From the NCBI GenBank assembly GCA_040007395.1, contig JBDTVG010000248.1, forward strand, positions 1 through 25,704: DNA of 25,704 bases, read 5' to 3'. Source of the DNA: DATGFK01 sp040007395 (GTDB lineage Bacteria; Chloroflexota; Anaerolineae; Aggregatilineales; UBA2796). The notes under the pieces were generated by a model, which had not been told where the DNA came from, did no database searches, and saw only the letters and a program-made list of their open reading frames with translations. The position numbers and the translations under genes were made by a program. The first letter of the stretch is position 1. Each line of letters opens with the position of its first letter. Shown piece by piece: positions 7,548 through 15,937 of the stretch.

Positions 7548-9056
7548 TTACAAACCTTGTGCGGCGCGTGTTGCCCACTCGAATACCGTCTGAGGCAGCG
7601 TCCCTAGCAGGATGACACAGATTGTCGTAATGCCTAGTGCTAGCGCATAGGGGAAGCTGATCGGGATAGCTTTCTTTTCGTCTTCACTGCGATCCACGAA
7701 CATAACCTTGATCACGACCAGATAGTAGTACAGAGCGATGATCGAGTTCAGGAAGCCGATGATGGCTAGCCATGTCAGGTTGGCATCAACCGCTGCCTTG
7801 AACAAGAAGAACTTGCCGACGAAGCCGGCGGCGGGCGGGATACCTGCCAGCGACAGCAGCGCGATAGTCAAGACCAACGCCAGCCCGATATTACGGCGTG
7901 ACAATCCGGCGAAGTCGGCAATCGTTTCGCTGCCCGTTGCATTGGCGAACAGGATAATCACCCCGAAAGCGGCAAGATTGGTCACTACGTACATTGCCAT
8001 GTAGAAACCAACCGCCGCCACACCTGCGCCCGTCTCAGACGTGGAGATTGCCGCCGCCACTCCGACCAGCGCGTAACCCGCCTGTGCAATCGATGAGTAG
8101 GCGATCAGGCGTTTGATATTACGCTGCGGTAGCGCCAATAGATTGCCCACCGTCATCGTCGCGACAGCTAAGACGGCAACCAACTGCACCATAACGCGGG
8201 TCGGTTCGCTGCCCTGAAACACGATGATGAAGAAGCGTGTCAGCAGCGCAAAGCTGGCAGCTTTACTCGCTACGCTGATATAGGCCGTAACAGGCGTGGG
8301 CGCTCCTTCATAAACGTCGGGAGTCCAGAAGTGGAACGGCACGGCGCTAATCTTGAAGCCGAAGCCAACCGTGATCATCAACATCGCCAACAGGATCGGC
8401 AGGGTAATATTGACGTTGATGGTGCCATCGGCGGCAACGAACGGGAGGGTTCGCAGCACTTGTCCAATGGCATAAATGTTCGTATTCTGCGTAAAGCCGT
8501 ACAGCAAGCTAAAGCCGTACAGCATGATCGCGGAGGTGAACGAGCCGAACAGGAAGTACTTCATGCCCGCTTCCGCCGAACGCGAGTTGTCGCGCAGAAA
8601 ACCCGCCAAAATATACAGGCTAATCGTTAGGGTTTCTAACGCAATGAACACCATGACCAGATCAGCCGCTGCACTGATCAGGCACGCACCGATGGTCGCC
8701 ACAATGAGAATGGCGTAGAACTCACCGAGTTTGCCAATCCCCGGCGAGTCCATACTGATGAGACAGGCCAACGCCGCCCCGACCAGCGTAACGACCACAA
8801 AAAACTGAGCCAGAACATCGTGACGCAGCATTCCGCCTAGCACAAGCTGGCTGCCCGGTTCAGGGAGGGGAATAAATAGCGTCACGAGGGCAATCGCAAA
8901 CATCCCGATGGAAGCCACCCACCCGATGAGACGGCGGCGGCTGGCTGGTGTAAATACATCCAGCATGACCACGGCCACTGCCAGTATCGCGAGCAAGATT
9001 TCGGGCAAGATGGCGAGGAAGCCCACCGTCGAGTTTTGGTTAACAACAATATTCAC
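7548..9056 (-). CDS. nuoN: NADH-quinone oxidoreductase subunit N
   Basis: A 502-residue, 14-helix antiporter-like subunit of the complex I membrane arm, next to NuoK in the assembled enzyme. Key residues are present: Glu141 in TM5 (FIALETLTISLYIL), Lys235 in TM7 (FGFKISAVPFHFWTPD), Lys265 in TM8, and a Lys in TM12 (AGFVGKFFLF). It should therefore conduct protons normally. The start is GTG at 9056, with AGGAG about 10 bases upstream, and lies 12 bases after the NuoM2 stop. It is the last gene of the operon, followed by the terminator. Confidence 0.97.
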   Translation of the reverse strand: MNIVVNQNSTVGFLAILPEILLAILAVAVVMLDVFTPASRRRLIGWVASIGMFAIALVTLFIPLPEPGSQLVLGGMLRHDVLAQFFVVVTLVGAALACLISMDSPGIGKLGEFYAILIVATIGACLISAAADLVMVFIALETLTISLYILAGFLRDNSRSAEAGMKYFLFGSFTSAIMLYGFSLLYGFTQNTNIYAIGQVLRTLPFVAADGTINVNITLPILLAMLMITVGFGFKISAVPFHFWTPDVYEGAPTPVTAYISVASKAASFALLTRFFIIVFQGSEPTRVMVQLVAVLAVATMTVGNLLALPQRNIKRLIAYSSIAQAGYALVGVAAAISTSETGAGVAAVGFYMAMYVVTNLAAFGVIILFANATGSETIADFAGLSRRNIGLALVLTIALLSLAGIPPAAGFVGKFFLFKAAVDANLTWLAIIGFLNSIIALYYYLVVIKVMFVDRSEDEKKAIPISFPYALALGITTICVILLGTLPQTVFEWATRAAQGL

Positions 9057-9068
9057 GGGTTAGCGCTC

Positions 9069-10772
9069 CTAACGTCCGACAGGTGCATTTTGCTGAAGTG
9101 CGGTAACAACGGGTGCCATCCCCGATTTGATCATACTACTCATCACATTCGGGAATAGGGCGACAAACAGCAGCGACCCGGCAAGCAGCACAATTGCGAA
9201 CTTGTCGGTGAGTGTGACCCCTTTGACACCGGGGAAACGCGCTTCGTTAAATTCGCCGCCGAACACCTGCTGCGCGACACGCAGCACATAGGCCGCTGTG
9301 ACAATGATACCTAGCGCCGAGAGAATCGCGATATATGGGTAGTAATTGAAGGTCGGCGTGTAGGTCAATTGCAGGGTTGCCGGGTTCACGATTGGCCCTT
9401 GAAACACGCCCGACAAGATCGGGAATTCCGCGATAAATCCACTTAGACCGGGCATTCCCATCGAGACCAGACCTGCAAAGACAAAGGCCGTTGCGACAAA
9501 TGGTAACTTCTTCCCAAAGCCCCCCAATGAGGGAATATCGCGGGTGTGCGCCTGATCGTAGACCATGCCGACACAGGCAAAGAACAGCGCCGTCATCGCT
9601 CCGTGACTGAACATCTGTAAGCCTGCGCCTGTCATGCCAACGAGGTTCATTGACGCAAAACCCATCGATACCAACCCCATGTGGCTAACCGATGAGAAGC
9701 CAATTACGTACTTGAAATCGCGCTGGCGGAAGGCGATAAACGCGCCGTAGACCACGTTGATTAATGCCAGCAGGATAATCCAAGGTAAGTGGACTTTTGC
9801 ACCTTCGGGCAAAAGCTGGACACCAACCCGCAGCGCCGCATAAGCGCCAAGCTTCATCAGCACACCCGCGTGGATCATCGAAACAGCGGTTGGTGCGGCG
9901 ACGTGACCGTCAGGACTCCAGTTGTGGAAGGGAAATAGACCCGCCAGCACTCCGAAGCCGATGAAGATGAAGGGGAACCAGAACCGGGCGATGCTCACCC
10001 CGCCAATCGATGCTACATCGAAGGGGCCGGGTTGCCCGTTGGCAAGCTGCGCCCAGCGCGACGCGATCTCGAAGTGCGAGAAGTCAAAGCTGAAGGCCGT
10101 TGCTGTTGGATTGTTGAGCACCTGTCGCAAAGTGGCAAGCCGTTCCGGGTGTGCCAAATCGCTGAAAAACGCGCCCATCGAAAAGTACAGCACAAGCAAG
10201 CCGACCAGCGCAAACACCGAACCGATCAAGATATACAGTGTCAGCTTCATCGCGGCATATTCGCGGCGTTCGACCCAGCCCCACGTCGCGATGAGCAAGT
10301 ACATCGGAAAGATAGCGAACTCGTACCAGAAAAACAGCAGGAACATATCCAGCGAGACGAACACGCCGTATACGCCTGCTGCCAGCAGCAGAAAGAACGC
10401 CATAAACTCACGGGTGCGATCCGTGATGCGCCACGAGATCAGCACACCACAGAAGGTGGCAATACCCGTTAGCAGTATCATCGGCGCGGTTACGCCATCT
10501 ACGCCGACGTGGTAGCCAATTCCCAACGACGGAATCCAAGGGATGTTCAGTTCATCGACAAAGTATGAACGACCTGTTCCAGCGTTGCTTTGAGCGGCTG
10601 CTAGATTCCCCGGTTGGTTCATCTGTAGGAAGATAACTACCGACAGCACCAGCGTAATCATGGTCGCCAGAATAGCGATGGAACGTGCCTCTTGTCCCTG
10701 ATTCTCGTTGACGAACAACAGCAGAACCAGTGACGCTATGATGAGGACTGCGAGAATAATTGTTACTAGCAT
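9069..10772 (-). CDS. nuoM: Second NADH-quinone oxidoreductase subunit M (NuoM2), divergent
   Basis: A 567-residue NuoM paralogue, clearly different from the NuoM encoded just upstream. Conserved features are Glu151 in TM5 (FFWYEFAIFPMYLL), the PFHNWSPDGH motif (281-290), Lys307 in TM8 (AGVLMKLGAY), a His in the FSHGAMTALFF segment, and a Glu in TM12 (LSGFIAEFPIL). The lysine of TM7, which in NuoM precedes V-P-x-x-P-F-H, is replaced by Leu276: the segment reads FGVLAGLFPFH. That lysine is central to proton transfer in known antiporter-like subunits. An inserted loop of about 50 residues lies between TM6 and TM7 (about 205-258). It starts 26 bases after the first nuoM. It probably forms a fourth antiporter-like unit of complex I. 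Confidence 0.9.
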   Translation of the reverse strand: MLVTIILAVLIIASLVLLLFVNENQGQEARSIAILATMITLVLSVVIFLQMNQPGNLAAAQSNAGTGRSYFVDELNIPWIPSLGIGYHVGVDGVTAPMILLTGIATFCGVLISWRITDRTREFMAFFLLLAAGVYGVFVSLDMFLLFFWYEFAIFPMYLLIATWGWVERREYAAMKLTLYILIGSVFALVGLLVLYFSMGAFFSDLAHPERLATLRQVLNNPTATAFSFDFSHFEIASRWAQLANGQPGPFDVASIGGVSIARFWFPFIFIGFGVLAGLFPFHNWSPDGHVAAPTAVSMIHAGVLMKLGAYAALRVGVQLLPEGAKVHLPWIILLALINVVYGAFIAFRQRDFKYVIGFSSVSHMGLVSMGFASMNLVGMTGAGLQMFSHGAMTALFFACVGMVYDQAHTRDIPSLGGFGKKLPFVATAFVFAGLVSMGMPGLSGFIAEFPILSGVFQGPIVNPATLQLTYTPTFNYYPYIAILSALGIIVTAAYVLRVAQQVFGGEFNEARFPGVKGVTLTDKFAIVLLAGSLLFVALFPNVMSSMIKSGMAPVVTALQQNAPVGR

Positions 10773-10798
10773 CTATTTCTATGCCTTTGTGTAGGAGA

Positions 10799-12442
10799 TC
10801 ACAGCCCGAACAGGCGCGTTACGGTCTGGTTGATCACTGGCATAATCCAGTTGGGCCAGACTCCCGTGACAAGTATCAAGATGACCAATGGCGCAAGCGC
10901 CAGTACTTCACGTGGCGAAATCTCCAGATGATGATCGCGCCAGTGTTCGTTGACAGGGCCGTGCAGAACCGCCCGAATACCCTTCAAAATATAGGCTCCG
11001 GTCATCAGCAGACCGAGCATTGAAACTGCCGTAATCGTTGGGAAGAACCACCACGATCCAGCAACCACCTGAAACTCGCTGACAAAGCCGCCGAGTCCCG
11101 GTAGCCCCAGACTTGCCATGCTGGTAAAGATCAGCAGTGTGCCGTAGACCGGGATGAGCGTCCACAGCCCGCCGAACTTGGTCAGGTCGCGGGTATGGGC
11201 CTTGTGATACAGCGCCCCCACGAGCAAGAACATGCCCGCCGAACTTAGCCCGTGATTGAACATCTGCAAGACCGCGCCGTTGGTTGCTAGCGTGACACTC
11301 CGCATCTGTTCGGCGCTGGTCGCCCCGCCTGTCAGAATGGTGTTGTAGATTGCCGCAAAGGCCGCGATCCCCAACACGACGAAGCCCATGTGGTTTACCG
11401 AACTGTAGGCCACCAACCGCTTGAAGTCGGTCTGACCCCACGCTGCCAGCGCCCCCAAAATAATACCTGCCATCGCCAATATCGCAATCACCGGGGCGAA
11501 GGCTTGCGACTGTGCCGGGAACAACGGGATCACCAAACGTAGGAAACCATATGCACCGAGCTTGAGCATCACCCCTGCCAGCAGCATCGATCCAGCGGTG
11601 GGTGCTTCAGTATGTGCATCGGGCAGCCACGTATGGAAAGGCCAGATCGGAACCTTGATGGCAAAAGCGACAAAGAACGCCAGAAACGCGATGTTCTTGA
11701 CCGTTTCCAGACTCGCGCCAAACGGCAGAGTAAGTGCGCCACCTGTGGCATTTAAATTCTTGGGCCACATCGCCACCAGCGTTGGAATGTCCATCGTCCC
11801 CGCGACAGAACTGATCAACTGGATTGCCAACAGCAGCCCTAGCGATCCGCCCATCGCGTACAGGAAGAACTTGAACGACGCATAACGCCGATTTTCGCCG
11901 CCCCAAATGTTGATCAGGAAGTACATCGGAACGAGGCTTAATTCCCAGAACAGGAAGAAGGTAAACAAGTCCAATGAGACGAACAGCCCCAACAAGCCCA
12001 TCTCAAAGAATAGGAACAGCGCCATATGTTCATGAACGTTCTCTTCGATCTCATAGCTAATCAGCATCGCCAGCGGGGTTAGAATGCCCGTCAGCAGGAT
12101 CATCGCTGCGCTGAGGCCATCGATGCCGACATGCCATGTCGAACCCACTAGCGGGAAGAATTCGCTCTGGTGTTCGCAGGCAAATACAAAAGGCGACGCG
12201 CTAGCGTTGGCGTTGGCATTTGCTGGAACATTGCCGATTGGACAAGTCCCCGCTGCGTAATAGCCAAAGAGCGCTATCGACTGTATCAGCACAATCAGGC
12301 TGAACAGCAGCGCCACATTGCGACCCAAGCTCTTTTGCTCAGGCAGCACAATCTTTAAGAGCATGACTACGCCCGCCCCCAACATGGGCAGGAACGTGAG
12401 CGTACTCAGGCTCAGGAAAAATTTCGTTATCTCACCTAACAT
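10799..12442 (-). CDS. nuoM: NADH-quinone oxidoreductase subunit M
   Basis: A 547-residue canonical NuoM. The ATG at 12440-12442 is chosen because AAGGAG lies 7 bases before it and the protein then begins MLGEITKFFL; a longer frame exists but its extra N-terminus is arginine-rich and unlike the family. Proton-path residues are intact: Glu167 in TM5 (FLFWELSLVPMYFL), Lys263 in TM7 (FAIKVPIWPFHTWLPDAH), Lys294 in TM8, and a Glu in TM12 (LGGFVSEFQ). The loop between TM2 and TM3 (about 67-95) is enlarged, low-complexity (N-A-N-A-N-A-S-A-S) and has two cysteines. It is preceded by a 72-base spacer containing a hairpin. Confidence 0.97.
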   Translation of the reverse strand: MLGEITKFFLSLSTLTFLPMLGAGVVMLLKIVLPEQKSLGRNVALLFSLIVLIQSIALFGYYAAGTCPIGNVPANANANASASPFVFACEHQSEFFPLVGSTWHVGIDGLSAAMILLTGILTPLAMLISYEIEENVHEHMALFLFFEMGLLGLFVSLDLFTFFLFWELSLVPMYFLINIWGGENRRYASFKFFLYAMGGSLGLLLAIQLISSVAGTMDIPTLVAMWPKNLNATGGALTLPFGASLETVKNIAFLAFFVAFAIKVPIWPFHTWLPDAHTEAPTAGSMLLAGVMLKLGAYGFLRLVIPLFPAQSQAFAPVIAILAMAGIILGALAAWGQTDFKRLVAYSSVNHMGFVVLGIAAFAAIYNTILTGGATSAEQMRSVTLATNGAVLQMFNHGLSSAGMFLLVGALYHKAHTRDLTKFGGLWTLIPVYGTLLIFTSMASLGLPGLGGFVSEFQVVAGSWWFFPTITAVSMLGLLMTGAYILKGIRAVLHGPVNEHWRDHHLEISPREVLALAPLVILILVTGVWPNWIMPVINQTVTRLFGL

Positions 12443-12468
12443 CTGCACGCTCCTTAAAGCGACCTTCG

Positions 12469-12490
12469 CCCGACACACGCGCATCGGGCT
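12469..12490 (-). other. Hairpin between nuoL and nuoM
   Basis: An inverted repeat GCCCGA (12469-12474) and TCGGGC (12485-12490) with a 10-base loop sits in the 72-base spacer between the nuoL stop and the nuoM start, just upstream of the nuoM ribosome site. It has no T-tract, so it is not a terminator. It could stabilise or process the mRNA or reset translation between the two genes. Confidence 0.4.
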
Positions 12491-12514
12491 GAGAAATTTC
12501 AGTCCCGAACAGAC

Positions 12515-14953
12515 CTAATTGCTGGCTCGACTGCCACTGACGTTAAAGAACAGAATCAGCAGCACCGCAATCACGACCTGTGCCAGCGCTGCCCAAGGAA
12601 CTGCCAATGGGAAGACCGCTAACAGGATCAAGTTGAGACCGACCCACAGCGCCGCTACCAGTGCATACAGGAGATACTGTTGGATATGTCCAGACTGGAC
12701 ACTGCGAAGACTACGCCCTGCATCGGCAATCGCGTCCGGGATACCATCGCTTACACCATCGATCACAACGCGGTTGAACTCGCGGAACAGGTTGCCGATC
12801 CACGTTGCCGACGTTGCAATGATATTCAATGTGCCGTCAATAATCCCCTTATCAACGATCTGGCTAACCAGCGTCGTCGCGATCCAGCGCAGCGGGTTAA
12901 TGAAGGCCCAGCCATAGAATTCGTCAACGTAGTATTTCTTTTGCAGGATGCGGTAAATGTCCGCGCCAACGATGTCTTCCATCGGGTCTTTTTGCCCCAG
13001 AGCATACTGGCGGCGAACATAGAGCGCGTAGCCCATGCCCACACCTATCAGAAAGACGCTGAACGACACTAGCACAGGCCACCAACTGAAGTCTAAATGT
13101 TCTGGTGCTTCAAGTAGGGTACGCCCCACAAAGTTCGCAAACGGTGCGCCTTGAGGAAAGAAGCGGCTCGTAATTGCTCCGATGATCGGGAAACCGGGAT
13201 TCACCCCCGCGAAGCCAGCCACAATCGCCATGAAAGCTAGCACGATCAGCGGCGCGGTCATTTGGGCGCTGATGTTGCGTGCTTCGGCAGTCCCGTCGTT
13301 ATGCTGCGCGAACTTGGCAGCCTCAGTGCGCGGCTCGCCCCAAAAGGTCAAGGCAATCTGGCGGAAAGTGTAGAACGCCGTCAAAATGGCGGCTACTGCC
13401 AGCGATACCAGCACCAACACTGCCAGCGGACTTTGTGCGCTCAAGTGCCACGCATCAGCCAAAATTTCGTCTTTTGACCAGAAGCCCGCCGTGATTAGCG
13501 GGAAGCCTGCCAGCGATGCACCACCGATAATAAACGTCCACATGGTGACGGGCATATTGCGACCCAAGCCGCCCATATTCCGCATATCCTGTGGATCGAA
13601 GGCGGGTTCGGGATCATGCAGCGGATGCTCATGATGCTCGATGGGTTCAGTCGCCGCGTGGGGCGCTTCGTGACCGCCATGAGCAGGCGACGCATCCGGC
13701 ACATGGCCTTGATCGTGTGCGGTATGGCCTTCGTGGGCAGCATGGGCAGCGTGTTCGCCATGCTCCATCGCATGAATAACCGATCCAGATCCGAGGAACA
13801 ACAGCGCCTTGAAGAAGGCGTGTGTGATAAGGTGGAAGGCCGCAGCGACATACGCGCCAATGCCCAACGCCGCGATCATAAAGCCAAGCTGGCTGATGGT
13901 AGAGTAGGCGAGCACCTTCTTGATGTCGTTCTGCGACACAGCAATCGTCGCCGCAAAAAGCGCAGTGAACGATCCGACGATTGACATCAAAATCATCGGC
14001 GGGGTCAGCACACCTGCTTCAGGATTGCCGCCTGCCGAGAGCAGCGGGTACATGCGAATAACCAGATAGACACCCGCCGAAACCATCGCGGCGGCATGGA
14101 TCATTGCGCTAACGGGGGTCGGGCCTTCCATTGCGTCGGGCAACCAAACATGCAATGGAAACTGTGCCGACTTACCAATTGTGCCTGCCACGATGCACAG
14201 GCCAATCAATCCAGCGGCGGTCAGCCCCAGAAAGCCACCTAATGCCGGAGTCGTCGCCAATTTGTGCAACACATCTTCATTGTGCAAGATAGCGCGGAAA
14301 CTAAGCGTTCCCGTCGAAGCCCACAGATAGGCAATGCCGATCATCATGATCACGTCGCCGACGCGAGTGGTCATGAAGGCTTTGATGGCTGCTTGATAGG
14401 CGCTTGGCTTTTCATACCAGAAGCCGATCAGCAGATACGAGCACAGGCCCATCACTTCCCAGCCGATAAACAGCAGCAGCAGGTTATCTGCCACTACCAA
14501 GGTCAGCATCGCCCCTGCGAACAGGCTTAAGAAAGCAAAAAACCGCGTGTTGCGCGGATCGTGAGCCATATAGCCGAGGGTGTAGATAAAGATGAGCAAA
14601 CAGGCCAGCGGCACCATGAACAGCATAATCGTGTTCAACGGGTCGAGCATCACGCCCATGCCCAGCGCCCCTGTTGCCGTACCGGGGCCAGTTGCCCCAT
14701 TGACCAGCCATGTGACTGAGGAAGCGAATACGCCCTTGCCCCCTAGTGCTGCCGCCGTCCCTAAATCTTTATGCTGCGTCACGATGGTGTATACAGCATA
14801 AAAGCTCATGAGCCACGACAGGAAAATAGCGCCAATGGCGATGATGTGCGTCAGCAGTTTGCTACGCCCCGCAAACAGGATGATCACAAAGAATGCGACC
14901 AATGGCGGGATCGGAATGAGCCAGGGAAGGATATTTAGATCTGAAAAGTTCAT
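12515..14953 (-). CDS. nuoL: NADH-quinone oxidoreductase subunit L with extended lateral helix and His-rich loop
   Basis: An 812-residue NuoL, much longer than the roughly 610-650 usual. The antiporter core is intact: Glu166 in TM5 (GWEVMGLCSYLLIG), Lys261 in TM7 (GTIGKSAQFPLHVWLPDAM), His286 in TM8, His374/His378 in TM11, and Lys494 in TM12 (FWSKDEIL). Two additions explain the length. Residues about 394-453 form a loop between TM11 and TM12 with 15 histidines, where relatives have a short H-E-Q-D-M-R turn. The region between YYVDEFY (674-680) and the last helix (from 760) is about 25 residues longer than usual; it forms the lateral amphipathic helix that clamps the other antiporter-like subunits. 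Within it IIDG (704-707) recurs as VIDG (730-733). The gene lies 20 bases after nuoK. Confidence 0.96.
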   Translation of the reverse strand: MNFSDLNILPWLIPIPPLVAFFVIILFAGRSKLLTHIIAIGAIFLSWLMSFYAVYTIVTQHKDLGTAAALGGKGVFASSVTWLVNGATGPGTATGALGMGVMLDPLNTIMLFMVPLACLLIFIYTLGYMAHDPRNTRFFAFLSLFAGAMLTLVVADNLLLLFIGWEVMGLCSYLLIGFWYEKPSAYQAAIKAFMTTRVGDVIMMIGIAYLWASTGTLSFRAILHNEDVLHKLATTPALGGFLGLTAAGLIGLCIVAGTIGKSAQFPLHVWLPDAMEGPTPVSAMIHAAAMVSAGVYLVIRMYPLLSAGGNPEAGVLTPPMILMSIVGSFTALFAATIAVSQNDIKKVLAYSTISQLGFMIAALGIGAYVAAAFHLITHAFFKALLFLGSGSVIHAMEHGEHAAHAAHEGHTAHDQGHVPDASPAHGGHEAPHAATEPIEHHEHPLHDPEPAFDPQDMRNMGGLGRNMPVTMWTFIIGGASLAGFPLITAGFWSKDEILADAWHLSAQSPLAVLVLVSLAVAAILTAFYTFRQIALTFWGEPRTEAAKFAQHNDGTAEARNISAQMTAPLIVLAFMAIVAGFAGVNPGFPIIGAITSRFFPQGAPFANFVGRTLLEAPEHLDFSWWPVLVSFSVFLIGVGMGYALYVRRQYALGQKDPMEDIVGADIYRILQKKYYVDEFYGWAFINPLRWIATTLVSQIVDKGIIDGTLNIIATSATWIGNLFREFNRVVIDGVSDGIPDAIADAGRSLRSVQSGHIQQYLLYALVAALWVGLNLILLAVFPLAVPWAALAQVVIAVLLILFFNVSGSRASN

Positions 14954-14973
14954 TGCAAATTCCCTATAATCCC

Positions 14974-15309
14974 TTAGTACCTTAGTGTGTCAACATCTTC
15001 GGCGATCACTGTGCGGCGGTTGCGGTACATCGAGATGATCAGCGCAAGGCCAACGGCGACCTCGGCGGCTGCCACCACAAAGACAAACGCCGCGAAGGCC
15101 TGTCCAGACATCCCAACCTTCAAGCCGCTAGAGGCTTCGGTGGCAGGAGTCAGGAAGCGCCAGAAAGCTACTAGATTAATATTGACGGCGTTGAGCATTA
15201 GCTCAACCCCCATCAAGATCGCGATCACATTGCGTCGGGCGAGGGCAGCAAACATGCCGATGCTAAACAACCCTGCCGCGACGATGAGATAAGCGTTGAG
15301 GGGAACCAT
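14974..15309 (-). CDS. nuoK: NADH-quinone oxidoreductase subunit K
   Basis: A 111-residue, three-helix subunit. The two buried glutamates of the family are visible: one in GVELMLNAVNINLVAF and one in AAAEVAVGLALI. They link the quinone-site side of the enzyme to the antiporter-like units. The protein is about 10 residues longer than the usual 100, with a charged C-terminal tail. GAGGT lies 6 bases before the ATG. An 81-base spacer separates it from nuoJ, the longest gap in the operon; I see no clear promoter in it. Confidence 0.97.
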   Translation of the reverse strand: MVPLNAYLIVAAGLFSIGMFAALARRNVIAILMGVELMLNAVNINLVAFWRFLTPATEASSGLKVGMSGQAFAAFVFVVAAAEVAVGLALIISMYRNRRTVIAEDVDTLRY

Positions 15310-15390
15310 TTTGCACCTCTAAGCCTTGTAACTGTGCCTTGTACTTTATGCGAAAAACAAACGACCCACGAAGCTAATGTGTTTATCCAG

Positions 15391-15915
15391 TTAGCCGTCT
15401 TCGCGGGCAATGACGATGGAACCGATCAGCGCCGCTGTCAGCAGCAGCGAAGCCAGTTCAAAGGGCAGCGCGTATTGGTTAGTATCGACGAGCGCTTTAC
15501 CAAAATTGATCAGGCTGTCCGGTTGGACAGCCACATTTGCTGGGTAAGCCAGCAGTTGCGAACTTGAGGCCAGCGTCAAGATAAACGAGACGACCAGAAA
15601 CGCCAACGCCGACATCACGAGACCAATAGGCCAGCGGGCGTTCACCGACTCACGAATGCCCATCATGCGCCGCGTCAACATGATCGCAAAGATGATCAAG
15701 ATGACAATCGCGCCCATGTAGACCAATACTTGCACCGCTGCCAGAAACGGCGCGGACAGCATCACAAATAATCCTGCCACGCCAAACAGACTGACCAACA
15801 GCCACAGCGCCCCGTGAAACAGGTTGCGATCCGTGACCACCAGCAGTCCGCCGCCTAGCACCAAAATGGAGAGGATTACAAAGGCAATCCACTGGATCAA
15901 ATCGATATTCTGCAT
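15391..15915 (-). CDS. nuoJ: NADH-quinone oxidoreductase subunit J
   Basis: A 174-residue, five-helix subunit starting MQNIDLIQWIAFV. The ATG at 15913-15915 is preceded by AGGGGA at 8 bases. The frame stays open further upstream but only through the end of nuoH in another frame, so the longer version is rejected. The family signature V-Y-M-G-A-I-V-I-L-I-I-F-A-I-M-L is present; this is the TM3 that holds the pi-bulge involved in coupling. It lies 22 bases after nuoH. Confidence 0.96.
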   Translation of the reverse strand: MQNIDLIQWIAFVILSILVLGGGLLVVTDRNLFHGALWLLVSLFGVAGLFVMLSAPFLAAVQVLVYMGAIVILIIFAIMLTRRMMGIRESVNARWPIGLVMSALAFLVVSFILTLASSSQLLAYPANVAVQPDSLINFGKALVDTNQYALPFELASLLLTAALIGSIVIAREDG

Positions 15916-15937
15916 TGAAATTTTCCCCTTTACTCGG

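Noticed and set aside
9922..10515. Plus-strand open frame of 197 codons inside nuoM2
   Set aside because: It is antisense to a clearly conserved membrane gene, its product is polar and repetitive-looking with no family features, and no ribosome site precedes it. It is a shadow of the real frame.
9069..12442. Tandem nuoM genes as a sequencing or assembly duplication, or as an Mrp/hydrogenase antiporter subunit
   Set aside because: The two proteins differ throughout, including loops and the TM7 motif, so this is not an assembly repeat. The H-T-R-D motif and the position between nuoL and nuoN fit NuoM better than MrpD or HyfF.
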